Of a DNA stretch of 15,767 nt, positions 14,754 through 15,767 are shown piece after piece (the first letter of the stretch is position 1; the number at the start of each line of letters is the position of its first letter). Source of the stretch: an uncultured Eubacteriales bacterium (GTDB taxonomy: Bacteria > Bacillota > Clostridia > Oscillospirales > Acutalibacteraceae); the NCBI GenBank assembly GCA_948815685.1, contig CAQJOC010000009.1:8002-23768 (forward strand), in the 5' to 3' direction. The notes below the pieces were generated by a model. It saw only the letters and a list, made by a program, of their open reading frames with translations. It ran no database searches and was not told the DNA's origin. The position numbers and the translations under genes were made by a program.

Positions 14754-14788
14754 GGCACCTCACCCATTTATATGAGGTGTTGCCTTAA
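14754..14788. repeat. Hairpin and probable end of the IS1-like element
   Basis: GGCACCTCA (14754-14762) and TGAGGTGTTGCC (14773-14784) form an imperfect hairpin with a three-base bulge. GGTGTTGCCTTAA (14776-14788) is identical to 1336-1348, the end of the element at 1170-1344. The site lies about 40 bases beyond the start of the transposase remnant, where an insertion-sequence end would be expected. Confidence 0.5.
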
Positions 14789-14807
14789 AAATTATGTGTG
14801 ATATAAT
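14780..14807 (+). promoter_or_regulatory. Promoter for the small membrane protein, -35 inside the element end
   Basis: -35 TTGCCT (14780-14785, four of six matches), spacer of 16 bases, perfect -10 TATAAT (14802-14807), ending 25 bases before the ATG at 14833. The -35 lies within the element end at 14776-14788, so the promoter looks like a hybrid created by insertion. Confidence 0.5.
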
Positions 14808-14832
14808 ATAATAATTAAAGGGAGAGATTTAT

Positions 14833-14997
14833 ATGAGAGAAAAAAATAATTCTACAGTCATTATAATTTCCGGGATAATTGCATCGGTAATAGCATTAAT
14901 GTCTTTATCTATAGCCTTATTTGTGATTCTTGATAAACGCAGAAAAAGAAAAGAAGAAAGAGAACTGGAAGATTATCTCGAATCGGTTATACAGTAA
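14833..14997 (+). CDS. Small single-pass membrane protein, 54 residues, function unknown
   Basis: A short frame with good start signals: GGGAGAG about six bases before the ATG, and a promoter at 14780-14807. Residues 1-7 are hydrophilic (MREKNNS), 8-33 form one strongly hydrophobic helix (STVIIISGIIASVIALMSLS and on), then a very basic patch DKRRKRKEE and an amphipathic acidic tail ending DYLESVIQ. The positive-inside rule puts the C-terminus in the cytoplasm. I do not recognise a family. It might be a holin-like, toxin-like or regulatory peptide, but nothing shows which. It lies between two pieces of mobile-element debris and faces the Nif11-like gene tail to tail. Confidence 0.6.
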   Translation: MREKNNSTVIIISGIIASVIALMSLSIALFVILDKRRKRKEERELEDYLESVIQ

Positions 14998-15083
14998 AAA
15001 TTTCCGGACTCGTGGTATTGAGAAAAATATGGAAAAAATTATATACTAGTAAATAGGATACTTGACCATGTAAAAAAGCTTTA

Positions 15084-15223
15084 GAGTCTGTTTAGACGAA
15101 ATTTTTTATGATAAAATTTTAAATTACTTGTAAAAAATTTAATAGGTGTTTTTTCAACAAAGTACGCTTTATACCCCAAAAAACGTAGTAGTTTTACTGT
15201 GGAACTTTTTGTGTAAACAGGTC
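15084..15223. mobile_element. 140-bp MITE-like element with TTA flanks
   Basis: The left end GAGTCTGTTTAGAC (15084-15097) and the right end GTGTAAACAGGTC (15211-15223) are imperfect inverted repeats sharing CTGTTTA-N-AC. Each is bordered by TTA (15081-15083 and 15224-15226). The ends resemble those of IS5-superfamily elements that duplicate TNA on insertion. No transposase is encoded. Part of a similar end occurs alone at 1358-1375. Confidence 0.55.
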
Positions 15224-15272
15224 TTAGGAAAACAAAATAAATATCGGCTGTCATGGCCTGGTTAGCTTTAGC

Positions 15273-15323
15273 AAAAATATGAGAATTCTTATATAAAACG
15301 TAAATATAAACTCTCATATTTTT
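15273..15323 (-). terminator. Strong hairpin terminator of the Nif11-like gene
   Basis: AAAAATATGAGA (15273-15284) and TCTCATATTTTT (15312-15323) are perfect 12-bp inverted repeats, with an inner stem TTATAT/ATATAA in the loop. The stem ends in T runs on both strands, so it may stop transcription in both directions. It begins two bases after the Nif11-like stop codon. Confidence 0.7.
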
Positions 15324-15325
15324 CT

Positions 15326-15760
15326 TTATAATCTGGAATCCGGACCACGCTTTTTCCATTTATATATAGAAACACCAGTCAGAGCCAGTCCAATCAGAGT
15401 AAAAACACTTCCGGTAATCGTTCCTCCCAGTGCTGTCATAGGTTCTGCCTTTGACTTTTTTTCCTTTCTTGGGTGTCTTTCTCCGCCGCTGCTACTGCTT
15501 ACATTGTTATTAATAATAATAGTATCTCCACCATATATTTCCGCAAGCTCACTTTCAGATAAATTTTCAAAATTCATTTTAATTTTTTCTTTTTCCTTAA
15601 ATATCCTTTTCGCATCATCCGTAGACATTTTAATACCTTTACCTTCAAAATATTTTATAAACTCTTGAATATTTTCAATTTTTGAAATTTTATCTAAAAA
15701 TTCTTTATTTTGCATTAATTCAACAACTTGTTTTCTTTGATTTTCTAGATTATTACCCAT
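15326..15760 (-). CDS. Nif11-like double-glycine leader peptide with transmembrane follower region
   Basis: A 144-residue protein. Residues 1-78 look like a Nif11-like leader: a helical region with NKEFLDKISKIENIQEFIKY and FEGKGIKMSTDDAKRIF, ending in LSESELAEIYGG (67-78), the double-glycine site normally cut by a C39 peptidase-containing ABC exporter. The part after Gly78 has no cysteine. It has an Asn/Ser-rich stretch (NNNVSSSSGG), a basic linker (ERHPRKEKKSKAE, 94-106) and one hydrophobic helix (about 109-133) followed by KWKKRG. Usual RiPP cores are short and carry Cys, Ser or Thr for modification, so this follower is unusual. It may be a pore-forming peptide, a membrane-anchored leader relative, or not a precursor at all. 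The ATG is seven bases from the window edge, so its ribosome binding site, promoter and any export or modification genes lie outside. Confidence 0.75.
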   Translation of the reverse strand: MGNNLENQRKQVVELMQNKEFLDKISKIENIQEFIKYFEGKGIKMSTDDAKRIFKEKEKIKMNFENLSESELAEIYGGDTIIINNNVSSSSGGERHPRKEKKSKAEPMTALGGTITGSVFTLIGLALTGVSIYKWKKRGPDSRL

Positions 15761-15767
15761 TGTATTT

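Noticed and set aside
15081..15359. 92-codon minus-strand frame overlapping the end of the Nif11-like gene
   Set aside because: It spans the hairpin terminator and the 140-bp element and has no recognisable domain. The Nif11-like frame explains the overlap better.

Overview
The window comes from a strongly AT-rich, low-GC Gram-positive anaerobe, most likely class Clostridia. The evidence is the Gram-positive gene set (folate-type trmFO, a MecA adaptor), the purine-rich ribosome binding sites, TTG starts on two genes, and a SleC/SpoIID-like peptidoglycan-binding protein typical of spore-forming Clostridia. Genus cannot be settled from the sequence alone.

Layout. (1) Bases 1-990, minus strand: a purine-type phosphoribosyltransferase (cut by the window edge) downstream of a HIT-family nucleotide hydrolase, with a good sigma-A promoter ahead of the pair. 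(2) Bases 991-1615: gene-free, with a 175-bp inverted-repeat (MITE-like) element, a solo copy of another element's end, and an AT-only hairpin. (3) Bases 1616-10180, plus strand: a long housekeeping run of a SpoU-family RNA methyltransferase, dprA, topA, trmFO, plsX, rnc and an Elp3-type radical SAM protein. Several genes overlap and probably form one or two operons. dprA is split by an A9 tract that puts its C-terminal winged helix in another frame. acpP is missing from its usual place between plsX and rnc, and the smc/ftsY genes that often follow are absent. (4) Bases 10217-11005, minus strand: an exported transglutaminase-like protein with its own promoter. (5) Bases 11256-13206, plus strand: a two-gene unit of an acidic protein with a possible beta-sandwich domain and a SleC/SpoIID-like protein with three peptidoglycan-binding repeats. 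(6) mecA with its own promoter and a likely terminator. (7) Bases 14225-15223: a mosaic of small mobile-element debris made of two MITE-like elements with TTA flanks and an N-terminal remnant of an IS1-like transposase. The end of that remnant appears to supply the -35 box for a small membrane-protein gene. (8) Bases 15326-15760, minus strand: a Nif11-like double-glycine leader peptide whose follower part is a basic linker and a transmembrane helix, with a strong hairpin after its stop codon.

The housekeeping block joins RNA modification and processing (SpoU methylase, TrmFO, RNase III, radical SAM protein), DNA topology and uptake (TopA, DprA) and phospholipid synthesis (PlsX). The most unusual part is the right end: a possible RiPP or secreted-peptide locus, mostly outside the window, next to a patch of nested small transposable elements. 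The dprA A9 frameshift is the other point most worth checking.
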